A stretch of 64,000 bases of DNA from Rhodocyclales bacterium (GCA_016183655.1 JACPEH010000009.1:62001-126000); one strand, 5' to 3'; shown: positions 18,274-28,084, counted from the first letter of the stretch. The notes: generated by a model not told the origin, from the letters alone. Program-made: numbers and translations.

Positions 18274-18482
18274 GATTCATGACTCCTGTTGCTGGTGTGT
18301 AGTTGGACAACGCCACAACGGGAATCTTGCCGACCACCAGGTGTAACAGTCTGTAAAACGCGTTACGAATCAAGCGGGGAGGGGTTCCGGCGGAAGCCGG
18401 TCGGCGGGGCCGTGCCGCGGCCCGGAGGGCGGGGAGCGTCGCCGCTGCCCGACACCTTCGTTACGGCGCCGCTCAAGCGCGC

Positions 18483-20828
18483 CTAGCCGCGGGTGGCCTG
18501 GCTGGCCCGGATGTCCTCGCACGACGAGCGCTCGTCCGTTTCCTGTACGGACTCGGGCAGCAGGCTCCCGGCTCTCGACAGCACGAACCACAGCAGCGGC
18601 AGCAGGCCGCCGAGCACGAACACCGCGCCGCCCAGCGAGCGGAAGGCGGTGAGCGTCCGGAACACGGTTCCTTCGACGATCTCCGCCGAGCGGGCGTACC
18701 AGAACCCTTTCTCGAACACGGCCAGCAGCTGGTAGACGCCGACCGGAAAGAGATCCAGGAACATCATCATCGCCAAGCCGATGTTGAGGGCCCAGAACGA
18801 CGTTCGCACCAGCTTCGCATTCCAGCGGGCCCGCGGGAAAAGGTGCTGGCAGCAGAACAGCATGCCGCCCAGCGCGATGTTGCCCTTCACCCCGAACATG
18901 GCGGCGTGGGCATGGTTGTTGGTGAGATAGGTCGCGTGCTCGAAGTAATTCACGATCGGCAGATTGATCAGCGAGCCGAGGACCCCGGCCCCGAACACGT
19001 TCCAGAAGTTCACGGCGAGGATGAACAGCCAGACCTCTCCCATCAGCACTTCCTGTTTGCCGCTGCGCAGGAAGGCCCGTGCCTCTCCCCCCTTCTGCCG
19101 CATCCCCCAGGCATCGAGGGTCAGGAGCAGCAAGGGCAGCACCTGGAGCGTGGAAAACACGCTGCCGAGCGCGATGATCCCGGTCGGCTTGCCGATCCAG
19201 TAGAAATTGTGGCCGACGCCGATGGTGGCCGTGAACAGGAACATCATCACGGCGAGAAAGATGGTGCGCTCGGCCATCACGCGCGGGATGAAGTTCATCT
19301 GCACCAGCATGTAGGCGACGATGACCGTGGTGAACACCTCGAAGGTCACTTCCACCCACATATGCACGACCATCCAGCGCCAGAAGTCGGCGACCGCGAA
19401 ATTGGTCTCGGGCGCCACGAAGAGGCCGAAGAAAAGGAAGAAGACCATGATGCCGCTGCCGTAGAGCAGCCAGGCCGGCACCGACCACAGGTTCCTGCGC
19501 GTCAGCCAGGGTTTCACGGCCCGGTAGATGATGAAGATCCAGAGGGCGAAGGCCGCCAGCAGAAGGATCTGGAAAGCGCGTCCGAACTCCATGAACTCCC
19601 AGCCCTGGCTGCCCAGCCAATAGGCCGCCTCGCCCGTGAGCAGCCCCTTCTGGCCGAGATAGATGCCGGCCAGCGAACCGACGCCGACGACCAGGCACAG
19701 GCTGAACAGGAGATCGATCAGGAAGCGCTGGCCGCGGGGAACCGGGGAGAAACGCGGCAGGAAGAAGAGGGTGTAGCCCACCCAGCACATGAAGAACCAG
19801 AAGATCTGGAACAGCGTGTGGTAGCTCCGCGCCACCGAGAACGGAACGAGGTCGCCGAGATAAAGACCGTAGGGGCGGACGAAATCGGTGGCGCAGAGGA
19901 TGCCCGCGACGATCTGCAGCCCGAACGACACCATGGCCAGCGCAAAGAATTTGTAGGTCGCCTGCTGCGTGCTGCGCACGATCCCGCGCTCGAGGTCCGG
20001 CGTCGTCAGCAAGCCGCCCTCGGCGCCGGCGTCGGTGAACGGCTCGGGGAAGATGACCTTCATCTGGCCATAGACGTAGAGGATCAGGCCGATGCCCAGG
20101 AACAGCACGAGGATCGACAGGATGCTCCAGATGTAGGTGTCCGCGGTCGGGGTGTTGCCGACGGCGGGATCGTAGGGCCAGTTGTGGGTGTAGCTGTAGT
20201 TCTCGCCGGGCCGCGCGGCCACCGCCACCCAGGCCCCCCAGAACAGGAAGGCCGACAGGCTGCGGATATCCTCCGCGCCCAGCGTATGGCCGAGCCGGAT
20301 ATGGCCCGGATACGCAGGATCGCCGAACACCCTCGCATAGTGCGTCTGCAGGCTCCGGTAGGCGTGAATCCGGGCCTCGTCGATCCTGACGTGGCCGGCG
20401 CCTTCGTCCCAGCCGTTGGCGCGGAGTTCGCGGGTCACGCGGGAGGCGATCGCGTCCTTCCCGTATTCGGTGAGCGCCCCGTCTGCCCGGGCTTCGTGGA
20501 AGGCCTGCATGGCCAGCATGTTCTGGCGCAGCGCGTCGGCCGTGAAATCCGGCCCCCGCTCGGCGCCATCGCCCCAGAACGATCCATAGGCCATCAAGCC
20601 GCGACGAAGGAAGACCTCCTGCCCGCGCTGGATTTCCTCCCGGGCAACGACCACCTCGCCGGCCGGCGAGACGAAGTCGGCCAGCGGCGGCGCGTGCGTG
20701 TAGGTGGTCCGGCCAAGGTAGAGCAGCCCCGCGATGCTGATGCCGGTGACGAACAGGAAGTAGAGCATCCAGTACTTCCTGTTCAGCAGCAGGCGCGCCA
20801 GGGCGGGTTGTCGTTCGGGGTGATTCAC
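18483..20828 (-). CDS. nod: qNOR-family protein with nitric oxide dismutase (NOD) active-site signature
   Basis: The 781-residue heme-copper-superfamily membrane protein has about 14 helices and an N-terminal periplasmic domain, like quinol-dependent NO reductases. The FeB-site region aligns with Geobacillus qNOR at a constant offset of 19 residues. H489 (H508), E493 (E512), E497 and H540 (H559) are kept. The third FeB ligand H560 is Asn (N541, in GVGHNFYWIG) and the second-shell Glu E581 is Gln (Q562, in FSTLQVLPL). The heme ligand motif NHAHAAMFG is intact. In the quinol site the H-x3-E-x3-F pattern reads H337-x3-Q-x3-F, and the Asp of the C-terminal RxPGD motif appears as Gly (FRSLGGAVF). 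The segment YTHNWPYDP has His where ordinary qNORs usually have Asn. The His-to-Asn change is the hallmark reported for NODs of Methylomirabilis and strain HdN1, proposed to turn 2 NO into N2 + O2. The GTG start at 20828 has GGAG eight bases upstream. Activity is not proven by sequence. Confidence 0.82.
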   Translation of the reverse strand: MNHPERQPALARLLLNRKYWMLYFLFVTGISIAGLLYLGRTTYTHAPPLADFVSPAGEVVVAREEIQRGQEVFLRRGLMAYGSFWGDGAERGPDFTADALRQNMLAMQAFHEARADGALTEYGKDAIASRVTRELRANGWDEGAGHVRIDEARIHAYRSLQTHYARVFGDPAYPGHIRLGHTLGAEDIRSLSAFLFWGAWVAVAARPGENYSYTHNWPYDPAVGNTPTADTYIWSILSILVLFLGIGLILYVYGQMKVIFPEPFTDAGAEGGLLTTPDLERGIVRSTQQATYKFFALAMVSFGLQIVAGILCATDFVRPYGLYLGDLVPFSVARSYHTLFQIFWFFMCWVGYTLFFLPRFSPVPRGQRFLIDLLFSLCLVVGVGSLAGIYLGQKGLLTGEAAYWLGSQGWEFMEFGRAFQILLLAAFALWIFIIYRAVKPWLTRRNLWSVPAWLLYGSGIMVFFLFFGLFVAPETNFAVADFWRWMVVHMWVEVTFEVFTTVIVAYMLVQMNFIPRVMAERTIFLAVMMFLFTATIGVGHNFYWIGKPTGIIALGSVFSTLQVLPLLLLTLDAWGMRQKGGEARAFLRSGKQEVLMGEVWLFILAVNFWNVFGAGVLGSLINLPIVNYFEHATYLTNNHAHAAMFGVKGNIALGGMLFCCQHLFPRARWNAKLVRTSFWALNIGLAMMMFLDLFPVGVYQLLAVFEKGFWYARSAEIVEGTVFRTLTAFRSLGGAVFVLGGLLPLLWFVLSRAGSLLPESVQETDERSSCEDIRASQATRG

Positions 20829-20850
20829 GGGGGAGACTCCATGGTCATGG

Positions 20851-20884
20851 GGGAGCGCCCGTATCGCAAGGCAAGGGCGCTCCC
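20851..20884 (-). other. Perfect hairpin in the leader of the NOD-like gene
   Basis: GGGAGCGCCC (20851-20860) pairs exactly with GGGCGCTCCC (20875-20884) around a 14-base loop, ending 23 bp before the GTG start. No T-run follows on either strand, so it may be a 5'-UTR structure or a weak terminator for the aldolase gene upstream. The rest of the 242-bp gap (20829-21070) has no clear FNR or NorR site; GATGTTCGG and TTTGATGTC near 20980-21000 are the only hints of a regulator site. Confidence 0.5.
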
Positions 20885-21070
20885 GCAGGCTTGGTTGGCA
20901 TGGTCGCGGCGCTGCTGGCCGGCGGCCAGGCGAGCGCGGGGAGGGTACCGGAGAACAGGCTGCCGGTCGATGGCGGACATCAAATTCCGAACATCTGCCT
21001 GCGACGTGCCGGCGAGGCGGTCCCGATGGTCTGCGCGATCGCGAGCGAGCTTGCTCGCCCCGGCGCCGGT

Positions 21071-21746
21071 TCAGGCCTGCTGCTGCCCGTAGCCGGCGAA
21101 TTTCTCCAGCACCGTCTGCATCTCGGCGGCGTCGAGCAGCACCGGTTGGCCCAGCTGGCAGGCGCGCCAGTATTGCTCGCAGAGCGCTTCCAGCTCGACG
21201 CCGAGGTCGAGCGCCTGCCGCAGGTCGCGGCCGAAGAGCAACATGCCGTGGTTGGCCAGCAGGCAGGCCGAGCGGCCGGCGAGCGCGGCCAGCGCGGCGT
21301 CGGAGAGTTCCTGCGTGCCGAAGGTGGCGTAGTTGGCGCAGCGGACGGTATCGCCGCCGAAGCGGGCGATCATGTAGTGGAAGGGCGGAATCTCGCGGCG
21401 CAGGCAGGCGAGGCTGGTGGCGAACGGCGAATGCGCGTGCAGCACGGCGCCGGCTTCCGGCCGCGCGGCGTAGAGGTCGCGGTGGAAGCGCCACTCCGAG
21501 GAGGGCTTGCGCGAATTCCCGTGCACTCCTTGGTGGCTGCCGTCGAGGCGCATGAAGACGATGTCGGACGGCGTCAGCGTCTCGTAATCCATGCCGGTCG
21601 GCGTGATCAGGAAGCCGTGCTCGCCGCCCTGGTCGACGCGCACCGAGAGGTTGCCGGCGGTGCCCTTGTTCAGGCCGGCAGTCGCCATGCGGCGGGCGGT
21701 GGCGATCAGTTCGGCGCGCGCTTCTGCGTGCATTCCTGCGTACCTC

Positions 21747-21754
<8 letters not shown>
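21071..21754 (-). CDS. Class II aldolase of the methylthioribose DHAP shunt
   Basis: The 227-residue protein belongs to the class II aldolase/adducin family. Zn-binding motifs are visible (LHAHSPF and NHGMLLFG) with GTAGNLSVR near the N-terminus. Because the coupled upstream gene is mtnA, the substrate is probably 5-methylthioribulose-1-phosphate or 5-deoxyribulose-1-phosphate. That gives either dehydration (MtnB) or cleavage to DHAP plus an aldehyde (the DHAP shunt). The sequence looks closer to fuculose-phosphate-aldolase-type members than to MtnB, and no mtnC or mtnD is nearby, so I favour the shunt. The start overlaps the mtnA stop by 8 bp. Confidence 0.78.
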
Positions 21755-22835
<1,081 letters not shown>

Positions 22836-22882
22836 GCCCGCCATTTTACAGTGACGGCTTCCTCTTTCCGTGCAGGTTCTCC

Positions 22883-24037
22883 ATGCTCCCGTCGCCCGTC
22901 GCCGTCGATTCCAAGCTGCCGTGGGTCGGCACCACGATCTTCACCGTGATGTCCAAGCTCGCCGCCGACTGCGGCGCGATCAACCTGTCGCAGGGTTTCC
23001 CCGACTTCCAGGCCGAGCCGGCGCTGTTCGACGCGGTGCACCGGGCGATGCTCGCGGGGCGCAACCAGTACGCGCCGATGGCCGGCATGCCCGAGCTGCG
23101 CCAGGGCATCGCCGACAAGGTGGCGGCGCTGTACGGCACGCGCTACGACGTTGATGCCGAGATCACGGTGACTGCCGGCGCGACGCAGGCGATCTACACG
23201 GCGATCGCCGCCTTCGTCCGCCCCGGCGACGAGGTGATCGTCTTCGAGCCGGTGTACGACAGCTACGTGCCGGCGATCGAGACCGTCGGCGGCCGCGCCG
23301 TCTATTCGCGGCTGACCTTCCCCGACTACCGGCCGGACTGGAACCACGTCAAGTCGCTGATCGGGCCGCGCACGCGGATGATCATCGTGAACACGCCGAA
23401 CAACCCGAGCTGCAGCCTGTTCACGGCGGAGGACATGGCGGCGCTCGCCGAACTCACCCGCGACACCGACATCGTGGTGCTCGGCGACGAGGTCTACGAG
23501 CACATCTGCTACGAGGGGGAACACCAGAGCCTGTGCCGGCATCCGGAGCTGGCCGCGCGCAGCCTCGTCGTCTCGTCGTTCGGCAAGACCTATCACATCA
23601 CCGGCTGGAAGATCGGCTACGTCGTCGGCCCGCAGCCGCTGATGAGCGAGTTCCGCAAGGTGCACCAGTTCAACGTGTTCACGGTGAACACGCCGGGGCA
23701 GCTCGGCATCGCCGAGTACATGCGGGACGCCGCGCGCCACCTCGGGCTGGCCGACTTCTACCGGCACAAGCGCGACTTCTTCCGCGAGCAATTGCAGGGC
23801 TCGCGCTTCGAGCTGCTGCCCTGCCGCGGCACCTATTTCCAGCTGGCGCGCTACGGCGCCATTGCCGACCAGCCGGACCGCGCCTTCGCCGAGTGGATGA
23901 CGCGCGAGGTCGGCGTCGCGGTGATCCCGGTCTCGGCCTTCTACCACGACGGCCACGACGACCGCGTCGTGCGCTTCTGCTTCGCCAAGAAGGAGGAGAC
24001 GCTGGCGGCGGCGGGGGAGAAGCTGCGGCGGGTGTGA
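22883..24037 (+). CDS. Methionine aminotransferase (YbdL/MtnE-like)
   Basis: The 384-residue protein is a PLP-dependent class I/II aminotransferase. The Schiff-base Lys is K235 in SSFGKTYHITGWKIG, and NLSQGFPDF near the N-terminus is typical of the YbdL/kynurenine-aminotransferase group. Such enzymes transaminate methionine or its keto acid KMTB, the last step of methionine salvage. The head-to-head arrangement with mtnA (48 bp between starts) supports that role. Confidence 0.87.
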   Translation: MLPSPVAVDSKLPWVGTTIFTVMSKLAADCGAINLSQGFPDFQAEPALFDAVHRAMLAGRNQYAPMAGMPELRQGIADKVAALYGTRYDVDAEITVTAGATQAIYTAIAAFVRPGDEVIVFEPVYDSYVPAIETVGGRAVYSRLTFPDYRPDWNHVKSLIGPRTRMIIVNTPNNPSCSLFTAEDMAALAELTRDTDIVVLGDEVYEHICYEGEHQSLCRHPELAARSLVVSSFGKTYHITGWKIGYVVGPQPLMSEFRKVHQFNVFTVNTPGQLGIAEYMRDAARHLGLADFYRHKRDFFREQLQGSRFELLPCRGTYFQLARYGAIADQPDRAFAEWMTREVGVAVIPVSAFYHDGHDDRVVRFCFAKKEETLAAAGEKLRRV

Positions 24038-24050
24038 CGAACGTTCGAGT

Positions 24051-24605
24051 TCAGGGGGCTGGCGCGGTTTTATGCGCCTGGTTCCCTGCGGCGAAAGGTT
24101 GGGCGTCTTGGAAACACCAATGCCACGGCTCATATTGATAGCCCAGGTGATTGCCAATGGGATAAGAGAGATGGTAGCCGAATTCGGCAGCGTGCTCAGT
24201 GAGCCAGGCATAGGCTGGGGTTTGGTCGAACTCGACTTCAAGCGCGCGGCTGCCGGAAGTTGAAAGGTCAATGGCACGCCCGGTGTGGTGTTCGCTAAAG
24301 CCTGGAGGCGCACAGACGGCGAGGATGCTTTCAACTGCTGCCCCGGCTTCAATCTTTCGGCGAACTATCTCGGCTTGCCGGGCAATACTGCGAAAAGCGG
24401 AAACGATGAATAGATCGATGCCGTCAGCGAGCGCGGCTGCCCTGAGGCTACGCCATGCTTCGGCGGCCAAGGGGTCGAGCAAGTGATCTCGGCCATCCGC
24501 TCCAACCTCGGCCACTTCAAGCGCCGTAGCCTCCTCGCACTCGCTTAGGCCGCGAGCCGTTATCATTTCGCTGGAAATGCCAAGTGCGGTGAGGTGTGGA
24601 TTCAT
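24051..24605 (-). CDS. VanY-type D-alanyl-D-alanine carboxypeptidase (M15B)
   Basis: The 184-residue protein carries the zinc-site motifs of the VanY family: SAFRS, SEHHTGRAIDL (first His and Asp) and EPWHW (last His). It would trim D-Ala-D-Ala peptides. No signal peptide is visible from the chosen start (ATG 24605), so export or a cytoplasmic role is unclear. The start overlaps the stop of the LysE-type gene (ATGA), indicating a two-gene operon. Base composition is lower in GC than the flanking genes. Confidence 0.85.
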   Translation of the reverse strand: MNPHLTALGISSEMITARGLSECEEATALEVAEVGADGRDHLLDPLAAEAWRSLRAAALADGIDLFIVSAFRSIARQAEIVRRKIEAGAAVESILAVCAPPGFSEHHTGRAIDLSTSGSRALEVEFDQTPAYAWLTEHAAEFGYHLSYPIGNHLGYQYEPWHWCFQDAQPFAAGNQAHKTAPAP

Positions 24606-25228
24606 GCTGGACGACGAGCAAGCAATGCCCATACGCCCGCAACCGAAAGCAGCGAACCACCGGCAATGTTGAAGCCGCGCTGAGAGTTCGGCGAGGAAAG
24701 CACCCTGCGCGCTGACGCAGCGAACACCGTGTAAAACGTGGCATTGAAAATTGCCAGGACCACGAACGTGACCGCCAGCACCCAAAGCTGTTGGGCGACG
24801 CTGGCGCTTGGGTTGATGAACTGCGGCAGGAATGCCACGAAGAACACCATGCCTTTGGGATTCAGGGCAGTAACCAGATAGGTGTTTGCGAACAGGCGCA
24901 ACCGTGAGCCAGGCGCTTCAGGCAAGGGCAATTCGCTGGATACGATACCGGTGCACAAGAGCTTGGCACCGAGATAAAGCAGATACAGGCCGCCAACCAA
25001 CTTGACGCCAGCAAACCATAGCGCCGAAGTCGCCAAGAGGGCACCAAGACCCAATACAGATAGAGCAAGTGCAGTTGAATCGCCGAGTGCGACGGCAGCA
25101 ACCAGCGGCACGTTCGCGCGCCGGCCATGAGCCACGGAGTAGCTGATAACGGTGAGAATGGTCGGGCCGGGAATGACGAGCAGCACCGCCGACGACGCGG
25201 CAAATGCAAACCAAAGTTCGAGGGACAC
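24602..25228 (-). CDS. LysE/RhtB-family amino-acid exporter
   Basis: The 208-residue protein has about six membrane spans and the family signature PGPTILTVISYSVAHGRR near residue 20. It probably exports an amino acid or derivative. The frame is open far upstream through group II intron sequence. The GTG at 25228 is the true start because AGGAG lies eight bases before it and the family N-terminus begins there. The intron 3' end is only 24 bp upstream, so the native promoter may be separated or replaced. Confidence 0.88.
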   Translation of the reverse strand: MSLELWFAFAASSAVLLVIPGPTILTVISYSVAHGRRANVPLVAAVALGDSTALALSVLGLGALLATSALWFAGVKLVGGLYLLYLGAKLLCTGIVSSELPLPEAPGSRLRLFANTYLVTALNPKGMVFFVAFLPQFINPSASVAQQLWVLAVTFVVLAIFNATFYTVFAASARRVLSSPNSQRGFNIAGGSLLSVAGVWALLARRPA

Positions 25229-25251
25229 GATACGTACTCCTGAGACGGCTG

Positions 25252-25357
25252 ATCGGGATAGGAAAGAGCCTCGCGGCCCCTCCCTCCCACGCCACCGGAC
25301 GTACGGGTCACGTATCCGGCGGTTCGATGAACTGAATTCCTTCCGTGGCGCAAGGCT
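25252..25357 (-). mobile_element. Group II intron 3' end (domains V-VI), copy 1
   Basis: On the minus strand a domain V-like helix (25292-25322; CCGCCGG pairs with CCGGTGG, two-base bulge before TCC) is followed by a domain VI-like stem. The terminal CCTATCCCGAT ends at 25252, matching the AY end of group II introns. It is about 85% identical to the copy at 28085-28190. It follows the decayed maturase fragment at 25340-25602, so it is the remnant of an intron that lost its 5' part. Confidence 0.75.
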
Positions 25358-25602
25358 GGGTAGTCCCATGGTTTGGAAGTAACGCCATGGTAGCGCAATC
25401 GCCAATGCCGCTGTCTTCGACAGCCGCCACGGGCCATGCGCCGACTTGCTGGTGTTCCACGCTTCGCGCACGCCGACGCCGCGCTTGCGCAGTTGCCGAT
25501 AGCCGGATTGTCCCCATTCTCCGCGACGAGCGTGCCTATGCCGGTGCCTCGTGTCCGACGGGTCGGTTCCCGCACGCGGTCCTTCAACTTCTCGGGCGTC
25601 AC
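25340..25602 (-). pseudogene. Group II intron maturase (LtrA) C-terminal fragment, frameshifted
   Basis: The minus strand encodes TPEKLKDRVREPTRRTRG in one frame. After a frame change and apparent deletion of about 40 residues it encodes GQSGYRQLRKRGVG and SAHGPWRLSKTAALAIALP in another. These match the C-terminal maturase/thumb and DNA-binding region of group II intron proteins (xxHGPWRLxxxxALxIALP). The reverse transcriptase catalytic domain is absent. The fragment starts exactly at the stop of the adjacent hypothetical gene, marking a deletion junction. Confidence 0.8.
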
Positions 25603-26240
25603 GCCACCGGGTTGTTCTGCAAGAACTGGATCAGCGCCTGAAATTTGGACTGGGCCTCTCCGGTTGGGTCGACGATGCTGTGACTGAAGTACTTCGCTAC
25701 GTTGGCTGCGGATATTTCCGTGTTGAGCGGGTCGTACGTCGTGCCGTTGGCGCCGCCTGCCGTGTGTCCCATCATTCGAACAAGCGCAATCTGGCTGATG
25801 CCTGCGGCAGCCTCGGTATTTCCACTGGCCACGGCCTTGTCATACAGCGCCTTTTCCGCCGAACTGAGGTTTGCGAACGTATTGACGAAACCAGTGGCTT
25901 TTTGCACGTAGTCAAGTTCTTCGGCGGTGAGTTTTTCGGGAGGCTTGCCTTGGGCAGTGATTTCAGCAAGCCTCTTGTCGTTGGCGAACAGAAAATCGTG
26001 GTCTTCTTGGCTTCTGTTCACCGGGCCTCTCGCCCTGATCTCGGCAAGCCGTGCTTCGACCGACTTATCGTTGTTCGCAGCGGAGGAAGAGGATGAGGCG
26101 GCGAGTGCCTCTCGCGCAGCCTGGGAAATGCGGACGGTATCGGCAATATTTGCCGGTGGTTCGGCCGGGGTTTGTCGGGCCGATGGTAAACGTGCCGCTG
26201 CGTTAGCGTAGAGAAGAGCAGAAGTGGATTGAACGATCAT
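25599..26240 (-). CDS. Hypothetical protein, 213 aa
   Basis: The protein is not recognised. It has no signal peptide or membrane span. The N-terminal part carries a Pro/Ala-rich region and a DTVRISQAAREALAASSSSS segment of the kind seen at the start of flagellum-associated or FlgM-like hypothetical proteins. The remainder is helical (KLTAEELDYVQKATGFVNTF, SSAEKALYDKAVASGN). ATG 26240 follows GGAGG at a six-base distance. The stop overlaps the truncated intron maturase, so the natural C-terminus may be altered. Confidence 0.6.
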   Translation of the reverse strand: MIVQSTSALLYANAAARLPSARQTPAEPPANIADTVRISQAAREALAASSSSSAANNDKSVEARLAEIRARGPVNRSQEDHDFLFANDKRLAEITAQGKPPEKLTAEELDYVQKATGFVNTFANLSSAEKALYDKAVASGNTEAAAGISQIALVRMMGHTAGGANGTTYDPLNTEISAANVAKYFSHSIVDPTGEAQSKFQALIQFLQNNPVA

Positions 26241-26417
26241 GGCACGCCTCCGTTTCAGATGCCACAAACCAATGCAATGAGCATGCCAACAAGAGGTCGG
26301 AAAGCCGCGATGGCGATGCCTGACGAAAACCGTCGCGGTGCTTGCGTTTTGGGGAAGCCCTTGTAGAAGGTCAGCAGGAGGCCCGATAGGGCCGATCTGC
26401 CGGACTGGAATGTTGCG

Positions 26418-27053
26418 TCACCATTTGCACCCACCGTCCGACACGACATCCCTGATCAGGAATGGAATGGCAAACAGCCCGGCACCGGCATAGGCGGTTC
26501 GACAGTCGGACGTGGAAGACCTGGCGATACTTCGCTCCAGCGCAGTCTCATGTTCGGTGCTCAACGGCTCCTGTCGGGGAACGGCTGGATTCCCGGGCCG
26601 TGCGCGAGCCATTGTTCTCGCCATGTCGCGCGCGGCCTCGACATCCACAAGAGGTGATGAGTCTTGCCTGGTCGCAAGGTCGCCAGCTTCCTGAACGGGG
26701 GAGGGCGATTGAGATCGGGGCGGACTCGAATCGCCAGACGAGTCGATATCGCCATTGAAACGTTTCGGATGACGCGGCACATCGAACCGCGCCTGACTCC
26801 TGCCGACGATACTTGGGGCTGGCTCCACATCGGAGGATGCCGGCGCGTGCAACGTTACACTGAAACGTCGCGCCGATGCCTCTGACGATAGGTCAAAGTC
26901 CCGCCTGTACGGGCCATCCAAGGTCAGCCACAGCCCGTGCAAGATGAGGGAAACGCATCCGGCAGCAAGCAAACGTCGATTGCAGGCGGCAAGCGCAATG
27001 CCCTCTGCCGGCTGCGACAGGTGAGCCGGTGTCTGGCGATATGCGCAATTCAT
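26418..27053 (-). CDS. Hypothetical TonB-like anchored protein, 211 aa
   Basis: There is one hydrophobic segment near residue 30 (LLAAGCVSLILHGLWLTL). A long Pro/Ser-rich, charged periplasmic linker follows, then a conserved-looking C-terminal block ending in a short domain with two Cys (SDCRTAYAGAGLFAIP and SDGGCKW). That layout is seen in betaproteobacterial TonB-like hypothetical proteins, but the canonical TonB C-terminal domain is not present. Start ATG 27053; a GTG at 27059 is possible. About 180 bp before its downstream neighbour hold nothing recognisable. Confidence 0.55.
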   Translation of the reverse strand: MNCAYRQTPAHLSQPAEGIALAACNRRLLAAGCVSLILHGLWLTLDGPYRRDFDLSSEASARRFSVTLHAPASSDVEPAPSIVGRSQARFDVPRHPKRFNGDIDSSGDSSPPRSQSPSPVQEAGDLATRQDSSPLVDVEAARDMARTMARARPGNPAVPRQEPLSTEHETALERSIARSSTSDCRTAYAGAGLFAIPFLIRDVVSDGGCKW

Positions 27054-27087
27054 GAGCACGGAGCAATGACCATTTCAGCGCGCCAAC

Positions 27088-28059
27088 TTACCGCAAAAGC
27101 CGCACCGCCTGCAGCCCATTCTGCATAGCCGCAGTGTGCTGCGTCGCCTGCAATAGGCGGCTCAACTCCGAGAAAAACTCGCTGCGATGAGAAATGCCAT
27201 TGCCGTTCAAGCGGTGATCCGCACCTGGATAGACCTTGAGAATGAGGTTGCTTTTGCCGGCCTCTTTGAGTTGCGATGCCAGAAAACGTGCAGACTCAAC
27301 GGGCACACTCTCGTCTTGCTCGCCGATGCCGACAACGACGGGAATATTCAACCTGAGAAAGTCAGGGAGAGGCTCGATATCCATGATGTCTGACCACCAG
27401 CGATAGGGGTTGCCGTACCAATCCTTTTCGATGCTGCGAGGATCGGTGGCAATTTTCTTCCAGCCCGAGTCGACATCGAAACCAATGGCACCCCTCTGCT
27501 TGAGTGTGGCGAGTGATTTGCGCATTGAGTAACCGCCGCTGCCGATGATTGCAAGGTGAGTAACTTCCGGGAGTAGCCCGGCGATTTTTGCTGCGGGCAA
27601 TGCACCTTCAGAGACGCCAACCAACACGATATTTTTTGGTTTTGGCGTGATGGAGCTTATTTGCGCGGCGATGAATTCCGAATAGTCAGCGACCCACTGA
27701 TCGGGATTGTTTGCGAGATGAAAGTCTTGGCCGCAGTCGAACAGCCCGGTAGAACGGTCAGGCACAAATCGTTTGTTGAGTGCAAAGATTCGAGCAGTGG
27801 CCGTGAAGCCGTTGACGTAACTGGGCATGACTGATTTCCAACTGGGGCAGCCTGTTGCGCCGTAGAAAAAGACTGCAGTATCCGGCTGTGCCGCACCTCC
27901 GACGGTGAACGAGTAGTAAATGCCAGAACCGCCATCCTTGTATTGAAACGTTCGGGGCGGAGGCGCTTCACTGCTGTACATGCGCGCTGTGCGCTCAATT
28001 GTGGTGCAACCAGCCATGACGAAGGCAAGCAACAGAACAAAGAGGCGGAGTAGGCGCAT
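27088..28059 (-). CDS. Lipoprotein alpha/beta hydrolase
   Basis: The 323-residue protein begins with a lipoprotein signal (MRLLRLFVLLLAFVMAGC, lipobox AGC, Cys18). The mature part is an alpha/beta hydrolase with nucleophile elbow GVSEG (LVGVSEGALPAAKIAG) and a likely catalytic His in DHRLNGNG. An esterase or peptidase anchored to the envelope is likely; the substrate is unknown. An alternative in-frame ATG at 28083 lies directly against the intron 3' end; ATG 28059 is preferred because it puts the signal peptide first. Confidence 0.78.
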   Translation of the reverse strand: MRLLRLFVLLLAFVMAGCTTIERTARMYSSEAPPPRTFQYKDGGSGIYYSFTVGGAAQPDTAVFFYGATGCPSWKSVMPSYVNGFTATARIFALNKRFVPDRSTGLFDCGQDFHLANNPDQWVADYSEFIAAQISSITPKPKNIVLVGVSEGALPAAKIAGLLPEVTHLAIIGSGGYSMRKSLATLKQRGAIGFDVDSGWKKIATDPRSIEKDWYGNPYRWWSDIMDIEPLPDFLRLNIPVVVGIGEQDESVPVESARFLASQLKEAGKSNLILKVYPGADHRLNGNGISHRSEFFSELSRLLQATQHTAAMQNGLQAVRLLR

Positions 28060-28084
28060 AGGTTCAGTGATTGTGAGACGCATA

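Noticed and set aside
18483-20828. Annotation as an ordinary quinol-dependent nitric oxide reductase (norZ)
   Set aside because: The FeB His-to-Asn and the Glu-to-Gln substitutions remove residues required in qNOR, so NOD-like is the better description, although activity is untested.
24602-25471. A 289-aa fused frame (maturase tail plus LysE exporter)
   Set aside because: The N-terminal part is group II intron remnant; the exporter has its own GTG with a strong ribosome site at 25228.
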